Assembly (NCBI GenBank): GCA_016788665.1
Contig: JAEUSF010000008.1
Location: forward strand, 1 to 45,117
DNA length: 45,117 nt
Reading direction: 5' to 3'
DNA from: Candidatus Doudnabacteria bacterium
GTDB taxonomy: Bacteria > Patescibacteriota > Doudnabacteria > UBA920
Position numbers and translations under genes: made by a program. Shown in pieces: positions 1 to 7,269 of the stretch. The first letter of the stretch is position 1, and each line of letters begins with the position of its first letter. The notes beneath the pieces were generated by a model. The model saw nothing but the letters and a program-made list of their open reading frames with translations. It was not told the DNA's origin and searched no databases.

Positions 1-763
1 AACAAAGCTACCAGAAGCATAAGAATATGTAGGATAGTTAGCTATGGTAGCAAAGACAGAGGAAGCATAAGAGAAGTTAACATAGGTAGAACTGCCGTAA
101 GCAAAAGTAGGATAGCTAAGCAAGCTAGCCTGAGTAGCATAGGTAGAACTGGCGTAAGTAAAGGAAGGGAAAGTAGAAGAGGCATAAGAGAAAGGTACGT
201 AAGTGGTAGCAGCAGAAGCAGAGGTTAAGTAACCAGCTGCAGCATGGTTACCCCAAGAGTAGGCTGTATCCCACAAAGTGGAAGAAGCATTAACTATGTT
301 GTAGGCAGTGTTCCAGTTGGTAGTAGAAGCAGTCAGAGGGATAATGTAACCAGCGGTAACGGTAGGAGTAAAGGTTAAAGTAGAACCAGAACCGGTAATG
401 GTCAAGCCAATACCAGTGGCTGTGCCACTAGAGAAAGTATAGGCAGTGGAAGAAAGACCGTTAATGGTAGTCGTAGCAAAGTAAGAAGACAAAGTATTAC
501 CGCTCCAAGATACATTGCTACCGGCAGTAATTCTGGAAGATGGTGTGTTGTAGAAACTACTCCATTCGGTAGTAGAAGCGGTCAAAGGTATGTTGTAGCC
601 TGCTTGCAAAGACAAAGTGTTAGAAGAAACTTGCAAAGGAGCAGTTACAGAAGTAATACGGTAAGTATACGCTGTGTCCCAGTTGGTGGAAGAAGCGTTA
701 ACTATGTTTCTGGCTGTTGCCCACTCTGTGGTAGAAGCAGTCAGAGGGATAATATAGCCGGCT
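1..763 (-). repeat. Internal repeats coding tail-fibre-like units
   Basis: Within the large surface gene, three near-identical coding blocks for AGY(I/N)IPLTASTT(E/N)W lie near 761-721, 603-562 and 355-314. Two blocks for NIVNASST(N/L)WDTAY lie near 711-670 and 300-259. Below about 190 the coding changes to short YASST(Y/F)-type units that continue to the window edge. The repeats are in frame and are visible at both DNA and protein level. Confidence 0.8.
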
Positions 764-2424
764 TGGAGAGAAATACTCCAAGTGTGTGTAGCGCCTGAAG
801 AAGTAATAGTTTGCACCAAACCATTTGCTAAGGTGTTGGTAGCAAAAGTTTGAGAAGTTGCAGTAAGTCCATTTAGTGAAATTAGTGTATTTAAACTGCT
901 GGTAGAAATCGCAGACACTCTGCCTTTAGCATCAACAGTTAAAATTACCGCCTGACTTGAAGAACCATAAGTACCTGCAGTTACACCTGTATTGGACAAT
1001 GTAACGTTTCCACCAACAGCTAAAGCCACATCGCCTGAAAAACTTACAAATCTAGGCTCCCCTAAAGCATTAATTTGAAGCACTTGTCCAGCAGAACCAG
1101 TAGCCACACCAAGAGCAGACGTTCCGTTTCCTACCAAAATCGAATTTAACGTCACGTCTGAAAGGCCAGTACCACCGCTGATCACAGGTAAAGTTCCAGT
1201 TACATCACCCGAAGCAAGACTTATTGCAGAAGAAGAAAGAACTCCGTAAGAATTACTCTTAACAATTCCGGTAGACAATGACGCCAGCTGAATGCTTCCA
1301 AAAACCGTAAGTTTGTTTCCTGGAGTTGTGGTACCTATACCCACATTTCCAGAGCTATTAACAAACAAAGCAGAAGTAGACGAAGCGGAAACCGAAAACG
1401 GATTTATAACCGAACCATTCTGCGAAGCAACTGAAAATAAAGTCCCGGTACCAGTGTTATTTAAAGTATCTTTAACAGCAAATAAGGTAGAAGCCCCTGT
1501 AGAATTTCCCCATATAAGATTTGTGGTATAGCTACCCATGTTTAAAGAACTGCTGCTAGTCGGGTCAATTATTGAAGACCAAGCAGTGCTTCCCCCGCCA
1601 GCTCCACAACCTGCGTCAGTCGTATTACACAAAACTTTTGTTACGCCGTTTTCAACAACTTTAAATTTGTTTGATGTCGAATTATAAAAAACAGAACCAT
1701 CCGCAAGTCCTACCGGATCACTATTGTAACTACCAACAGTAAAGCTGCCGGCAATGGTCATTTGGCCAGAAGAATTAATTCGGTTGGACGAAGAATAAAA
1801 TCTTATGTCCCCAGTAGAAGCACCACCCTGAAAAATTAATGCGTTTGTTCCGGTCGCATTTACCTGGGGATTGGCTCCTCCTAAAATTAAATTTCCATTT
1901 GTTAAAACAGGTATCTGATTTAAAGAAGCGCTTTGTGAAGGAGTATATCCTGCCAAAGTGTTTGCGTTAACAGCAAACCCACTGGAAGTAATTTGCTGCC
2001 TTGGAGCAAGAGTTTCAAAAGTTACGTTGTCGGACGAAACTTCAACTTGCAAATAAACAGTGTCGTTATCATTGAAGTTAAAATTTAGAGTATCGGGATA
2101 CCCATTAGCAGTATCTCCAATCTTAGCATTAAATACTCCATCCGAAACACTTAAAGCCGACACACCAGGCGAACCTGCCGGCCACAACTTAGTACCACTA
2201 CCTGGAGTAGGGTTATCCCAAATAGAAAACTTAAAATAGTAATTAGTTCCAGCACCACCAAGCAAATTACCAGAAGCATCAGTAAGCCTTCCTTGATAAC
2301 TAACTATGCTTGGCGCTCCAGTTGCAGCCCTAGTACCTTCCAAAGAAAGCACAAACGCAAAAACAACTAACGCAACTGTCAGGAAAATTGGAAATATTAA
2401 TAATTTGAATTTGTTAATTTGCAC
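1..2424 (-). CDS. Large repetitive cell-surface protein, N-terminal part (partial, runs off left edge)
   Basis: The minus-strand frame is open without a stop from 2424 to base 1, giving 808 codons with no C-terminus. The start is taken as GTG at 2424, because the frame is closed by a stop at 2443-2445 and has no ATG between; there is no clear Shine-Dalgarno. Residues about 6-28 form a hydrophobic export or anchor segment. Residues about 37-140 resemble an N-terminal domain common in exported Patescibacteria proteins (SIVSYQGRLTDASGN). Around residue 360 is the motif NVGIGTTTPGNKLTV, typical of phage tail-fibre and S74-chaperone-type proteins. Residues about 550-808 are low-complexity repeats including three copies of AGY(I/N)IPLTASTT(E/N)W, a WGNHAAAGYL motif, and YASST(Y/F) units. 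Ser, Thr, Ala and Asn dominate. Probably an adhesin or stalk-like fibre. A C-terminal intramolecular chaperone would be expected but lies outside the window. Confidence 0.85.
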   Translation of the reverse strand, partial: MQINKFKLLIFPIFLTVALVVFAFVLSLEGTRAATGAPSIVSYQGRLTDASGNLLGGAGTNYYFKFSIWDNPTPGSGTKLWPAGSPGVSALSVSDGVFNAKIGDTANGYPDTLNFNFNDNDTVYLQVEVSSDNVTFETLAPRQQITSSGFAVNANTLAGYTPSQSASLNQIPVLTNGNLILGGANPQVNATGTNALIFQGGASTGDIRFYSSSNRINSSGQMTIAGSFTVGSYNSDPVGLADGSVFYNSTSNKFKVVENGVTKVLCNTTDAGCGAGGGSTAWSSIIDPTSSSSLNMGSYTTNLIWGNSTGASTLFAVKDTLNNTGTGTLFSVASQNGSVINPFSVSASSTSALFVNSSGNVGIGTTTPGNKLTVFGSIQLASLSTGIVKSNSYGVLSSSAISLASGDVTGTLPVISGGTGLSDVTLNSILVGNGTSALGVATGSAGQVLQINALGEPRFVSFSGDVALAVGGNVTLSNTGVTAGTYGSSSQAVILTVDAKGRVSAISTSSLNTLISLNGLTATSQTFATNTLANGLVQTITSSGATHTWSISLQAGYIIPLTASTTEWATARNIVNASSTNWDTAYTYRITSVTAPLQVSSNTLSLQAGYNIPLTASTTEWSSFYNTPSSRITAGSNVSWSGNTLSSYFATTTINGLSSTAYTFSSGTATGIGLTITGSGSTLTFTPTVTAGYIIPLTASTTNWNTAYNIVNASSTLWDTAYSWGNHAAAGYLTSASAATTYVPFSYASSTFPSFTYASSTYATQASLLSYPTFAYGSSTYVNFSYASSVFATIANYPTYSYASGSFV

Positions 2425-2602
2425 CGGAATAAAGAATTTTATTTATAACAGCTTTTGTAAACCTTCTATCACCCCTTCGGCCTATTCGCACAGCAGAAAT
2501 AAACCCCTCCCTTTCCCAATTCCGGAGGGTATTTGCATGAACATTAAGTATTTTTGACACCTGCTTTAAAGTTAATAAGCCAGGAAATTTACTCTTAGAC
2601 AT
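2414..2602 (-). CDS. Small MerR/excisionase-like helix-turn-helix protein
   Basis: A 62-residue protein made up almost entirely of one winged helix-turn-helix of the MerR/HTH_17 type. The pattern LLTLKQVSKILNVHANTLRNW (residues about 10-30) is the usual helix-turn-helix, followed by the wing GFISAVRIGRRGDRRF and a final helix. It probably binds DNA as a small regulator. Its 3' end overlaps the start of the large surface-protein gene by 11 bp on the same strand, so the two are probably co-transcribed and possibly translationally coupled. A good promoter and a paired GTTAAC site lie just upstream, which suggests autoregulation and control of the surface gene. There is no effector or partner domain. 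Confidence 0.8.
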   Translation of the reverse strand: MSKSKFPGLLTLKQVSKILNVHANTLRNWEREGFISAVRIGRRGDRRFTKAVINKILYSGAN

Positions 2603-2646
2603 TCGACAAAATATGAATTTTTATTTTGAAATTTTAGTTTCCACAA

Positions 2647-2662
2647 GTTAACAAAAGTTAAC
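2647..2662. promoter_or_regulatory. Paired GTTAAC palindromes, operator-like
   Basis: Two palindromic GTTAAC sites (2647-2652 and 2657-2662) sit inside the direct repeat AAGTTAACA, exactly 10 bp apart, so on the same face of the helix. They lie in the leader just downstream of the promoter of the helix-turn-helix gene. Binding by that protein is inference. Confidence 0.4.
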
Positions 2663-2676
2663 AGAAATCTGTATTA

Positions 2677-2706
2677 ATTATAACGAAATTTAACACGCAG
2701 GGTCAA
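2677..2706 (-). promoter_or_regulatory. Sigma70-type promoter of the HTH/surface-protein operon
   Basis: On the minus strand TTGACC (2706-2701) is followed by an 18-nt spacer and a perfect TATAAT (2682-2677). Transcription would start near 2670, leaving a leader of about 68 nt before the helix-turn-helix gene. Confidence 0.6.
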
Positions 2707-3289
2707 AGAAAGATAAGCATTTTTTTCAAGAAATTTTATACAATTCTCAACAGCTTTTATGCAAAAAATGTTTTCAGAAACAATCAAGGCATTTAGCAGA
2801 TCAATTAAATTATTCAACAAAATAGAATCCATATACTCTTTAAAAGTAACGAAAACATCATTTATAAAATACAATAAGAAATAATCAAATATTTTGGCTG
2901 TTGAACATAGCATGAAACTAAGTAAATATATTGTTTTATAAAGTTTAACAAGAACTTTTATTTCAAAGGGATTTTTAGATTTTTTTTATCCACACAAATA
3001 ATTCTAAAAATATACAAATATTTTCAAGTAAATACTTTTTCTTAGCTCCCCCGTCTAAAGTTTTTAATGAATTTACAGATGTTAAAAACCAGCACCAAGT
3101 CGCCACAACTTGTTATTTCGACTAAACCAAAAACAGCACAACTAAAAAAAACTCCCCCCATTGTTTACAACCACCGGCTACAAACTGTCACTAACTTAGT
3201 CTAAGCAGTTTGGTTATAAGATAAAAAACCCAAATACTTTTACACACGTGCGGTAAATCTTATGGGCTCAAAAAAATTTTGACATTTTA

Positions 3290-3314
3290 AAACCCCATTT
3301 TTTAAATAGGGTTT
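3290..3314 (-). terminator. Possible terminator of holA
   Basis: Arms AAACCC (3290-3295) and GGGTTT (3309-3314) pair, followed by a C-A mismatch and four more pairs (ATTT/AAAT) around a TTT loop. On the minus strand the hairpin lies about 75 bases after the holA stop and is followed by A/T-rich sequence with a T run. The U tract is not immediate, so the call is tentative. Confidence 0.4.
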
Positions 3315-3387
3315 GTAAATTAATGTTAGCAGTCTTACGCCACACACTCACAACAGAATATTTAAGCTTTCGCTACCTGACAAACTT

Positions 3388-4365
3388 TTATATTACTTGG
3401 CTCAGTATAAGATCCAAAATCAATCGTGCCGAAACTTGGCTAGTCTTAATCTCTTCGTCCATAGCTGCAAGCTTGTTTAAAGTACTATCTATTTTTTTCA
3501 GGTTAAACCGCTGAGCGTTTTTTTTAACAACAAACAATCTTCCAGGCTTCCAGCCTAAAAAATCTAAAATTTTATCGTCATTTAAATTTTGAAGCAGTAG
3601 TTCCTGCACAATAAAAATACTTCTAAACTGTTCGGACAACAGTGCGTTCAAGTGTATAACGGATGATTTTTCGTCCGAAGAGGATTTTTCTTGTAAGAAA
3701 GAATTTATTTTTTGATATGCCAATTTTATATTCTTTTCACCAATGCTGTTTATTATGTCCATTACGTCTGTTTCAGCTGCTTCACTAACCAAACTTTTAA
3801 CATCCGTTTCGGAAATTTGCGAACCCTTTGCGAAACCAATTAGCTTGTCTATTTCAGAGTTAACCGACCACATAGAATAACATTCTTCAACCGCAATAAC
3901 CTTGCCACCCACTTTCACCTCCCTGGCACTGTCCCTACCCAAGCGTTTTGCAAGTTCTTCTACGGCCTGGTCTGAAATAAAACCACCTCTTTCTTTTACC
4001 ATTCCAACAATTGCTTGGTTTAGCTCAAGCCCGTGAGGCAATATAAAATTATTTACCTTTACCAGACTGTTTTTCAACAAATCCTTATTTTCCTTTTTTC
4101 GCTTATCCAACGATACGACATTTAGTAAAATAATGTTTTTTGCAGAAATCAATTTTTCCAAATTTCTGTCTTCCAAAAATTCAGCAGGAAATTCTTCAAA
4201 AACAAATACCCTGTTTTTTAAAAACAAGTCAGTTTCTAACAACTTACTTATTTGCGGCATTTCATCTTCGCTCATGTACGACAAAACGGCATTCTTTTCC
4301 TTAGCTAAAGAATGTATAGCTAAATGCTTCCTATATGTATCTGTGCCCAAAAATAAATACAGCAT
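3388..4365 (-). CDS. holA: DNA polymerase III delta subunit
   Basis: Clamp-loader delta subunit, which opens the beta sliding clamp during replication. The frame is open from 4419, but ATG at 4365 is preferred: it gives the family-like start MLYLFLGTDTYRK, AAGAG lies just upstream, and a promoter -35 (4414-4419) coincides with the upstream ATG. From 4365 the protein is 325 residues, about the family length. The N-terminal part has the degenerate Rossmann/AAA-like fold of HolA, and the C-terminal half is helical with the usual region around FRSIFIVQELL and LGWKPGRLFVVKKNAQRF. Sequence conservation in this family is low, so the call rests on overall layout and length. It stands alone, divergent from tRNA-Lys. 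Confidence 0.8.
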   Translation of the reverse strand: MLYLFLGTDTYRKHLAIHSLAKEKNAVLSYMSEDEMPQISKLLETDLFLKNRVFVFEEFPAEFLEDRNLEKLISAKNIILLNVVSLDKRKKENKDLLKNSLVKVNNFILPHGLELNQAIVGMVKERGGFISDQAVEELAKRLGRDSAREVKVGGKVIAVEECYSMWSVNSEIDKLIGFAKGSQISETDVKSLVSEAAETDVMDIINSIGEKNIKLAYQKINSFLQEKSSSDEKSSVIHLNALLSEQFRSIFIVQELLLQNLNDDKILDFLGWKPGRLFVVKKNAQRFNLKKIDSTLNKLAAMDEEIKTSQVSARLILDLILSQVI

Positions 4366-4371
4366 CGGCTC

Positions 4372-4400
4372 TTGAATTAATTGTTCAATTAGTATAAAAT
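4372..4400 (+). promoter_or_regulatory. tRNA-Lys promoter
   Basis: TTGAAT (4372-4377), a 17-nt spacer and TAAAAT (4395-4400), about 30 bases before the mature tRNA-Lys. The elements interleave with those of the holA promoter on the other strand. Confidence 0.5.
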
Positions 4401-4419
4401 ACCAGAGAAACTGTTGCAA
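4391..4419 (-). promoter_or_regulatory. holA promoter
   Basis: On the minus strand TTGCAA (4419-4414), a 17-nt spacer and TATACT (4396-4391). The predicted start near 4384 gives a leader of about 20 nt to ATG 4365. It overlaps the oppositely directed tRNA-Lys promoter. Confidence 0.55.
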
Positions 4420-4430
4420 TAAAACAAAAT

Positions 4431-4506
4431 GGGTCGGTAGCTCAGTTGGTAGAGCAGCGGACTCTTAATCCGCTTGTCGTGGGTTCGATCCCCACCCGAC
4501 CCACCA
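4431..4506 (+). tRNA. tRNA-Lys(CTT)
   Basis: Complete cloverleaf: acceptor GGGTCGG/CCGACCC, D-arm GCTC-AGTTGGTAGA-GC, anticodon stem GCGGA/TCCGC with loop CTCTTAA (anticodon CTT, lysine codon AAG), T-arm GTGGG/CCCAC with TTCGATC. The CCA end is encoded (4504-4506). A terminator hairpin follows at once. Confidence 0.95.
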
Positions 4507-4534
4507 AAAAAGACTGGAAAACCCAGTCTTTTTT
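4506..4534 (+). terminator. Intrinsic terminator after tRNA-Lys, probably bidirectional
   Basis: A near-perfect stem AAAAAAGACTGG/CCAGTCTTTTTT closes a short AAAAC loop and ends in six Ts. The A run on the 5' side makes a U tract on the other strand too, so it can also serve the convergent tRNA-Arg transcript. Confidence 0.8.
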
Positions 4535-4566
4535 ATATATAACAAAACTGATTTTCAGAAATTATC

Positions 4567-4643
4567 TGGTGACTCCGGTAGGAGTCGAACCTACTACCTC
4601 CTGGTTCGAAGCCAGGCGCTCTATCCAAATGAGCTACGGAGTC
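4567..4643 (-). tRNA. tRNA-Arg(TCG)
   Basis: The minus strand gives acceptor GACTCCG/CGGAGTC, D-stem GCTC/GAGC, anticodon stem CCTGG/CCAGG with loop CTTCGAA (anticodon TCG, arginine codon CGA), a T-arm with TTCGACT, and an encoded CCA (4569-4567). Convergent with tRNA-Lys. Confidence 0.95.
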
Positions 4644-4657
4644 AGACAATGATATAG

Positions 4658-4686
4658 ATTATAGCTAAATTACAAACTCATGTCTA
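4658..4686 (-). promoter_or_regulatory. tRNA-Arg promoter
   Basis: On the minus strand TAGACA (4686-4681), a 17-nt spacer and a perfect TATAAT (4663-4658), 15 bases before the mature tRNA. Five of six -35 bases match TTGACA. Confidence 0.65.
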
Positions 4687-4716
4687 TACGACCCCAAACA
4701 CAGCCAAACATGCAGC

Positions 4717-5013
4717 TTATTTGCTTTTAAACGGGTTTGCCGGCACTTCCGCTTTAGCTTCAAATTCTTTGGCTTCAGATAAACGTTTTAAATTATTTTC
4801 GTAATCTATAAAATTTACACGAACTTTCTGAACTGTCCTGCTCGGCGGCTGCTGCTTATTAGAATCTAAAACCTGGTCAAATGACTGCTTTACAACGAAA
4901 AATTCAAATCCTATTAAAACCACTAAGGCTAAATAAGAAAAAATAATGAGATTATTTTTTAAAGCCAGAACTGTACTGCTGAAATTTTTAAACTTAATTG
5001 AAAGATTTGTCAT
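4717..5013 (-). CDS. Small single-pass membrane protein downstream of pilO
   Basis: 98 residues, with a basic N-terminus, one transmembrane segment at about residues 23-42 (LIIFSYLALVVLIGFEFFVV) and an external tail containing a short hydrophilic helix. No family is recognised. It is the last gene of the pilus operon, 7 nt after pilO, so an inner-membrane pilus-platform accessory role is plausible. In Gram-negative systems pilP occupies this place, but no lipobox or PilP-like domain is visible. Confidence 0.65.
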   Translation of the reverse strand: MTNLSIKFKNFSSTVLALKNNLIIFSYLALVVLIGFEFFVVKQSFDQVLDSNKQQPPSRTVQKVRVNFIDYENNLKRLSEAKEFEAKAEVPANPFKSK

Positions 5014-5020
5014 ATAAAAA

Positions 5021-5575
5021 TTAATTTCTCCTCAAATAGAAACTGGCACTCAAAGAAAGATTCACACTGTCCCCTTCCCCAACACTAAGCGAGATTCCAC
5101 TTATGGAACTGACAAATGGCAAATTTTCTAAAGTATTTACCAATCTAACTATATTTTCATAAGGGCCCGAGGCAGCAACAGAGTACGGCACGGAAACAAT
5201 ATCGCTTTGTGCGGAAGCCTTAATACCAGTTTTAGAAGTTCCACTCACCCCGTTTACTGACAAACGAACACCCAAAGTTTCCTGTAAAGATTCAAGCACT
5301 CTCAACTCTTCAACCAACGTAATGTCACGGCTAAAAAATTCCTCCGGCTGTAGAGTTTCGTTTTGCAATCGCTCTAAATCTTTCTGAGCCTGAGTAAAAC
5401 TATTTTTTTCCTCAACCAATGCAGCAAGCTCTTTTTTTGATTCCTGTATATTAAAAACCGTCTTTTGGTTGCTGGCAGCCAAAAAACCAAACCCGTACAT
5501 AACCATACCCACGGACACAAAAACCCAGCCAAGGGAAGCAAATATAATTTTTTGTTTTGCAGAAGTTTTTTTCAT
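5021..5575 (-). CDS. pilO: Type IV pilus inner-membrane protein PilO
   Basis: 184 residues: a short cytoplasmic N-terminus, one membrane segment (about residues 10-33), a coiled-coil stretch (about 40-80, rich in K, E and Q) and a C-terminal ferredoxin-like domain, in which VPYSVAASGPYENIVRLVNTLE is the typical PilO helix-strand region. PilO pairs with PilN to link the cytoplasmic PilM ring to the pilus machinery. It lies between pilN and the small membrane gene, in conserved pilMNO order. Sequence identity in this family is generally low; the call rests on topology and order. Confidence 0.82.
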   Translation of the reverse strand: MKKTSAKQKIIFASLGWVFVSVGMVMYGFGFLAASNQKTVFNIQESKKELAALVEEKNSFTQAQKDLERLQNETLQPEEFFSRDITLVEELRVLESLQETLGVRLSVNGVSGTSKTGIKASAQSDIVSVPYSVAASGPYENIVRLVNTLENLPFVSSISGISLSVGEGDSVNLSLSASFYLRRN

Positions 5576-5591
5576 TTTTCAGAATTTTGTT

Positions 5592-6140
5592 CTACTTAAC
5601 TAATTCATCGGAAATTAGAAAATTAAAATGAAAATCGTTTTCAATGGGCTTAGCAACATTCTCTAAAGGATAATCTATATCTTTAAAGTCTTTACTGTTC
5701 TTAATGTTATTATAAAGTTCAATCACGTCTTCTCTACGAGGAGCGTACCCCTGTATTCTAACCGATTTATTTTTTAAGTCTAAATTTAAAGAACTTATAC
5801 CAACCTCTGGGGGTGGCAATTTAGCAAAAGACTCCAATGCTCTGGACCATTTTGGCACGTAAGATAAATTTTTATAATCGGATATGTAGTTATTAATAGC
5901 AGAAATCTTCTTTTTTACCTGCTCATTCTCCCCTTTACTTACCTGATTTTTCAAATTTTGAATTTCTGCTGCTATGCTCGTAGCCCTCTCTTCCAAATAT
6001 ATTTTAACCGCTAACTGCGCACCCAACACCAATACAAAGCTTGCAACGGTCATCCACAAGACCAAAACCAGGCCTCCGAACATACGTTCGTACCCAAGCT
6101 CTTCTTGTCTTACTTTAGGGAGCAAATTAATTATTCTCAT
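5592..6140 (-). CDS. pilN: Type IV pilus assembly protein PilN
   Basis: 182 residues. The N-terminus MRIINLLPKVRQEELGYER contains the conserved INLLP motif that docks PilN into PilM. It is followed by a transmembrane segment (about residues 22-46), a coiled coil (about 50-75) and a periplasm-like alpha/beta domain with VRIQGYAPRREDVIELYNNI. It starts 1 nt after the pilM stop, so the two are very likely co-translated. The INLLP motif makes this the surest of the small pilus proteins. Confidence 0.9.
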   Translation of the reverse strand: MRIINLLPKVRQEELGYERMFGGLVLVLWMTVASFVLVLGAQLAVKIYLEERATSIAAEIQNLKNQVSKGENEQVKKKISAINNYISDYKNLSYVPKWSRALESFAKLPPPEVGISSLNLDLKNKSVRIQGYAPRREDVIELYNNIKNSKDFKDIDYPLENVAKPIENDFHFNFLISDELVK

Positions 6141-6141
6141 A

Positions 6142-7254
6142 TTATTTATTCTCTATATTCCTCAAAGCCAGTCCAATTGCTGTTGCCCAGCTCGAAGATT
6201 CAATCCCGCTTAAGGCAGAACTTTTAAGGCTTTCAATATTTTTCCAAGGATCTCCAATTTCAACTTTAATATTCCCTTCCTGCCCAAATTCTGCCTGCAT
6301 AGCTTCTGGTAATCCCTTTAACTTTGCTCCTCCTCCGGCCAAAATAACCTTTTCAACCGGTCTTTCAGAGCGTTCAGAATGAAATTTGAGAACATTTTTA
6401 ATTTCGGCAGTTAGGTTATTTAAAACAGGCATTAAAGCAATTTTTACATTAGGATATTCCGTCGTATTACTTAATCCAACTTTCTTTTTTATTTCCTCAC
6501 CCTTAACCGAAGAAACACCTAAGGACCTAGAAAGCCCATCAGTAAAAGCTCCCCCAGCTATGGGGACTGTCGAAGAAAATTGCAAACCTCCACTTTCCAC
6601 CATAACCAAATTACTTCTGTTAGCATCAATGTCTACTATTAAAGAAGTTTCAGTTGAATTCCACGCAATCAAACTTCGGCAAAGACTTTGGGATTCTGCT
6701 TCTAACGCGGAAGCGGTCAGACCACCGGTATCTAAAGCTTCCAAGTATTTATCTACATACTCTCTAGGAGTGGCAATTATTAAAATATTCTGCTTATCAC
6801 CGGCTTCATTTATTTTTTGCCAGTCCAAGTAAACCTGCTCAACAGGCATTGGAATAAAGCTTTCAGCTTCGTACGGCACCGCCGCTTCAGCCTCAGCATC
6901 AGACATTTTAGGAATTTGAATAACCCTTAAAAAAGACTTGGACTCAGGCAGAGAAACATTTATATAATGTGTATCAAACCTTCCAAACTGTGGCTTGTCT
7001 AGAGCCTGCTTAAGACAGAAGTTAAAAGTTTTGGTATCCACAATACTGTCATTTAAAATTGCCCCCCTTGGCAAGGGTGTCCTGGCAAAGGCCTTTAAAA
7101 TATAGCTCTTGCCTTCGGACTTAACTTCTACCAATTTTAAGCTACCAGAGCTAACATCAAGCCCTATTATGGATTTAGGTTTAGAAAAATTTAACACTTT
7201 GTTTAAAAGAATTATATAATTGATAAAAATTACATACAGAGACCGTGTTTCCAA
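6142..7254 (-). CDS. pilM: Type IV pilus assembly ATPase-like protein PilM
   Basis: Actin-fold cytoplasmic protein that binds the N-terminus of PilN. The phosphate-1 motif is IIGLDVSSGSLKLVEV (residues 29-44), the phosphate-2 region is LIVDIDANRSNLVMV, and the adenosine motif is ILAGGGAKLKGLPEAM. The frame runs from ATG 7254 (370 residues), but the first 19 residues are unlike the family, and GTG at 7197, giving VLNFSKPKSIIGLD, would match the usual PilM N-terminus. The start is therefore uncertain. It lies 15 nt after pilC in the operon. Confidence 0.9.
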   Translation of the reverse strand: METRSLYVIFINYIILLNKVLNFSKPKSIIGLDVSSGSLKLVEVKSEGKSYILKAFARTPLPRGAILNDSIVDTKTFNFCLKQALDKPQFGRFDTHYINVSLPESKSFLRVIQIPKMSDAEAEAAVPYEAESFIPMPVEQVYLDWQKINEAGDKQNILIIATPREYVDKYLEALDTGGLTASALEAESQSLCRSLIAWNSTETSLIVDIDANRSNLVMVESGGLQFSSTVPIAGGAFTDGLSRSLGVSSVKGEEIKKKVGLSNTTEYPNVKIALMPVLNNLTAEIKNVLKFHSERSERPVEKVILAGGGAKLKGLPEAMQAEFGQEGNIKVEIGDPWKNIESLKSSALSGIESSSWATAIGLALRNIENK

Positions 7255-7269
7255 ATAACATTTTTATCA

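Larger units (their letters stand above)
2603..3387. other. Gene-poor A+T-rich intergenic region
   Basis: About 785 bp without a convincing gene. It contains the promoter and operator-like pair described at its left end, a perfect DnaA-box sequence TTATCCACA at 2986-2994, a one-mismatch copy TTTTACACA at 3238-3246, an imperfect hairpin with arms AAACTG and CAGTTT near 3182-3212, and a terminator-like hairpin at 3290-3314. The only ORF (79 codons, 2674-2913 minus) has no recognisable domain and overlaps the promoter. Confidence 0.6.

Noticed and set aside
1-763. Repeats at the left edge considered as a CRISPR array
   Set aside because: The repeats are in frame, differ in spacing and code a tail-fibre-like protein. 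There are no uniform spacers or cas genes.
604-798. Plus-strand ORFs inside the surface-protein gene (also 1292-1531 and 2306-2557)
   Set aside because: They are antisense shadows of the continuous repetitive minus-strand frame, with no domains.
1-2602. Prophage remnant (tail-fibre motifs plus excisionase-like HTH)
   Set aside because: No integrase, capsid, terminase or tail genes are present, and an N-terminal membrane/export segment suits a cell-surface protein better.
2674-2913. 79-codon minus-strand ORF in the gene-poor region
   Set aside because: No recognisable domain, composition follows the A+T-rich background, no Shine-Dalgarno, and its end overlaps the TATAAT of the HTH promoter.
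2986-2994. Replication origin
   Set aside because: Only one perfect DnaA box and no dnaA or dnaN next to it. Kept only as a low-interest check.
4366-4419. Upstream ATG (4419) for holA
   Set aside because: It lies in the -35 element of the predicted promoter and adds 18 residues absent from the usual family start.
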